From Microbacterium oleivorans (GTDB taxonomy: Bacteria > Actinomycetota > Actinomycetes > Actinomycetales > Microbacteriaceae), in assembly GCF_023715745.1 (NCBI RefSeq), contig NZ_JAMBOV010000001.1:620001-684000 (forward strand): a stretch of DNA of 64,000 bases, given 5' to 3'. This document shows positions 62,624-64,000 of the stretch, in pieces. Below the pieces are notes generated by a model, which was not told the DNA's origin, ran no database searches, and saw nothing but the letters and a program-made list of their open reading frames with translations. Both the position numbers and the translations under genes were made by a program. Within the stretch, counting starts at the first letter, position 1. Each line of letters opens with the position of its first letter.

Positions 62624-63667
62624 TCAGGCCGCCAGCAGCTCGAGCGTGCGGATGCGGGAGGGCGCGGCATCCATCGGCTCGCCCTCGGTCGCCGCGGCCA
62701 CCGGCGAGACCATGACCTCGTCCACGCCGTGGCGGGCGGCGAACTCCGCGAGCCGGGCGCGGACCTCGGGACCGGTCCCCACGAACCACCGCGACATCAT
62801 CGCGTCGAATACCGGTGCGGCCAGGCCGTCGGAGGCCTCGGCCGAGGCGGCGTGCTCGACGGTCTCGAGCGCGGTGAGGGGCTTCCCGCCGCGCAGCCGC
62901 GCCATCATCCGCGCCTGGGGCAGCGCCGCGGCGCGCGCCTGCTCGTCGGTGTCGGCGACGACCGCGTTCGCCGTGACGAAGGTGCGCGGCTCCGCGAGGG
63001 TCTCGGAGGGCTGGAACTGCCCGCGGTACAGGTCGAGCGCCCGCTCGAGGCCCTCACCCGAGAAGTGATTCGCGAAGACGTAGGGCAGTCCCATCCCGGC
63101 CGCCAGCTGCGCCGAGTAGTCGCTCGAGCCCAGCAGCCAGACTTCGGGGGACCCCGTCGACGCCGGCGTCGCGCGCACGTCGTAGGTGCCGCCGGAGGTG
63201 AACCGCAGTGTCGCTCCCTCGGCGGAGACGAGCGAGCGGATGTCGGTGATGTGGTTCGGGAACCGCTCGACGTCGCTCGTCGTGCCCGACTGCCGCAGCA
63301 GCTGCGTGATGACGGGATCCGACCCGGGCGCGCGCCCGATGCCGAGGTCGATGCGGCCGGGGGCGAGCGCCTCGAGGGCGGCGAACTGCTCGGCGACCAC
63401 GAGCGGGGAGTGGTTCGGCAGCATGACGCCGCCCGATCCGACACGGATGCGGCGGGTGCGGGTCGCGGCCGCAGCGATCAGCACGGGCGGAGTGGTCGAG
63501 GCGACGGCCGGCATGTTGTGATGCTCCGCGAACCAGTAGCGGCGATAGCCGAGGTCGTCCGCGCGCTGGGCGAGGGCGAGCGAGGCGGCGATGGCCTGGC
63601 TGCTGGTCTGCCCGGTGCGGACGGGGACGAGGTCGAGGACGGAGAGGGCCGGGGTCGCAGTGCTCAT
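62624..63667 (-). CDS. LLM class flavin-dependent oxidoreductase
   Basis: A 347-aa bacterial-luciferase-like protein: LSVLDLVPVRTGQTSSQAI at the N-terminus, YRRYWFAEHHNMPAVASTTP, RIRVGSGGVMLPNHSPLVVAEQFA and GRIDLGIGRAPGSDP. This is the group 1 (MsnO8-like) LLM pattern. It uses FMN or F420 to oxidise an unidentified substrate. The ATG has no clear ribosome site; CAGGAT directly abuts it. It stands alone between pheA and a LacI gene. Confidence 0.9.
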   Translation of the reverse strand: MSTATPALSVLDLVPVRTGQTSSQAIAASLALAQRADDLGYRRYWFAEHHNMPAVASTTPPVLIAAAATRTRRIRVGSGGVMLPNHSPLVVAEQFAALEALAPGRIDLGIGRAPGSDPVITQLLRQSGTTSDVERFPNHITDIRSLVSAEGATLRFTSGGTYDVRATPASTGSPEVWLLGSSDYSAQLAAGMGLPYVFANHFSGEGLERALDLYRGQFQPSETLAEPRTFVTANAVVADTDEQARAAALPQARMMARLRGGKPLTALETVEHAASAEASDGLAAPVFDAMMSRWFVGTGPEVRARLAEFAARHGVDEVMVSPVAAATEGEPMDAAPSRIRTLELLAA

Positions 63668-63718
63668 ATCCTGGGCTGCAACCGGCGCGGGTCCCCCGGC
63701 ATTCCGTGCCGAGGCCGA

Positions 63719-64000
63719 TCAGGCCGAGTCGCGCCAGACGACGGGGCAGGGGAGGACCGTGCCGCCGGCATCGGGATCCTCGCCGCGGAGTTGACGGAGG
63801 ACCGACTCGGCGGCGGCGCGGCCGAGCTCATCGGCGGGCTGGTGCACGGTCGACAGGGGCGGATCGCAGCGCAGCGCCCACGAGCTGTCGTCGAAGCCGA
63901 CGATGCCGATGTCCTCGGGGATGCGCCGACCCGCGGCCTGGAGGACGTCCATCGCCCCGGCGGCGACGGCGTCGCTCGAGGCGAAGACGCCGTCGATGTC
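63719..64000 (-). CDS. LacI family regulator, N-terminus beyond window edge
   Basis: About 93 residues of the C-terminal half of a LacI-type sensor domain, cut by the right edge. Visible motifs: GVFASSDAVAAGAMDVL, DIGIVGFDDSSWALRCDPPLSTV and ELGRAAAESVLRQL, ending VVWRDSA. The helix-turn-helix lies outside the window, so its target cannot be judged. It may be the regulator of sugar genes further right. Confidence 0.88.
   Translation of the reverse strand, partial: DIDGVFASSDAVAAGAMDVLQAAGRRIPEDIGIVGFDDSSWALRCDPPLSTVHQPADELGRAAAESVLRQLRGEDPDAGGTVLPCPVVWRDSA

Overview
The window is about 70% GC, has no insertion sequences, tRNAs, rRNAs or CRISPR arrays, and is densely packed with genes that often overlap by 4 bases (ATGA or GTGA). 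Protein repertoire, codon use, frequent GTG starts and the many -10 boxes placed 6-7 bases before a start codon point to a high-GC actinobacterium of the Microbacteriaceae, most likely Microbacterium or a close relative. It reads as ordinary chromosome of a free-living plant-polymer and sugar user, not a genomic island.

Layout. 1-6334: a beta-glucoside type uptake locus (GH3 glycosidase, two permeases, binding lipoprotein) with a divergent LacI regulator. 6344-7509: small alarmone synthetase and an unknown protein. 7579-13852: glgX-treY-treZ, making trehalose from glycogen. 13929-18377: TspO-like protein, glutamine amidotransferase, a LysR effector domain without a DNA-binding domain, a secreted or anchored nuclease, a left-handed beta-helix protein, a YitT membrane protein and a small monooxygenase. 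18389-23869: nei and lhr DNA-repair pair. 23930-30016: an ABC-F ATPase, then an NCS1 nucleobase-type permease with an amidohydrolase and a divergent PucR regulator. 30020-34668: esterase, NUDIX protein, threonine aldolase, MFS exporter, and a barrel-less amidohydrolase shell fused to an Atu4866 domain. 34711-36696: DUF6421 protein divergent from an Lrp regulator. 36764-41927: lipid-kinase-like protein and a two-component system with an ABC exporter. 42578-47691: a GH3 enzyme with swapped domain order, a ComB-like phosphatase, SprT-like, repeat-like and spermidine-synthase-like proteins. 47841-53406: an oligopeptide-type ABC importer whose fused ATPase gene faces the other way. 53478-59558: a complete Leloir route (galT-galK, galE, pgm) with its LacI regulator. 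59621-64000: LysR/EamA pair, prephenate dehydratase, a flavin monooxygenase-like protein and the end of another LacI gene.

The themes are carbohydrate capture (two GH3 enzymes, sugar and oligopeptide-type ABC importers, galactose use) and storage (glycogen to trehalose), each with local LacI control. Operators can be read directly for the gal divergon (two copies 30 bp apart), the swapped-domain GH3 gene (a CelR-like box) and the leftmost sugar locus.

The most unexpected signals are non-coding. More than twenty start codons sit 6-7 bases after a TANNNT box, implying leaderless mRNAs. Three unrelated promoters carry the identical heptamer TGTCAAG exactly 27 bases upstream of that box. Several convergent gene pairs share long perfect or near-perfect inverted repeats, one of which includes both stop codons.
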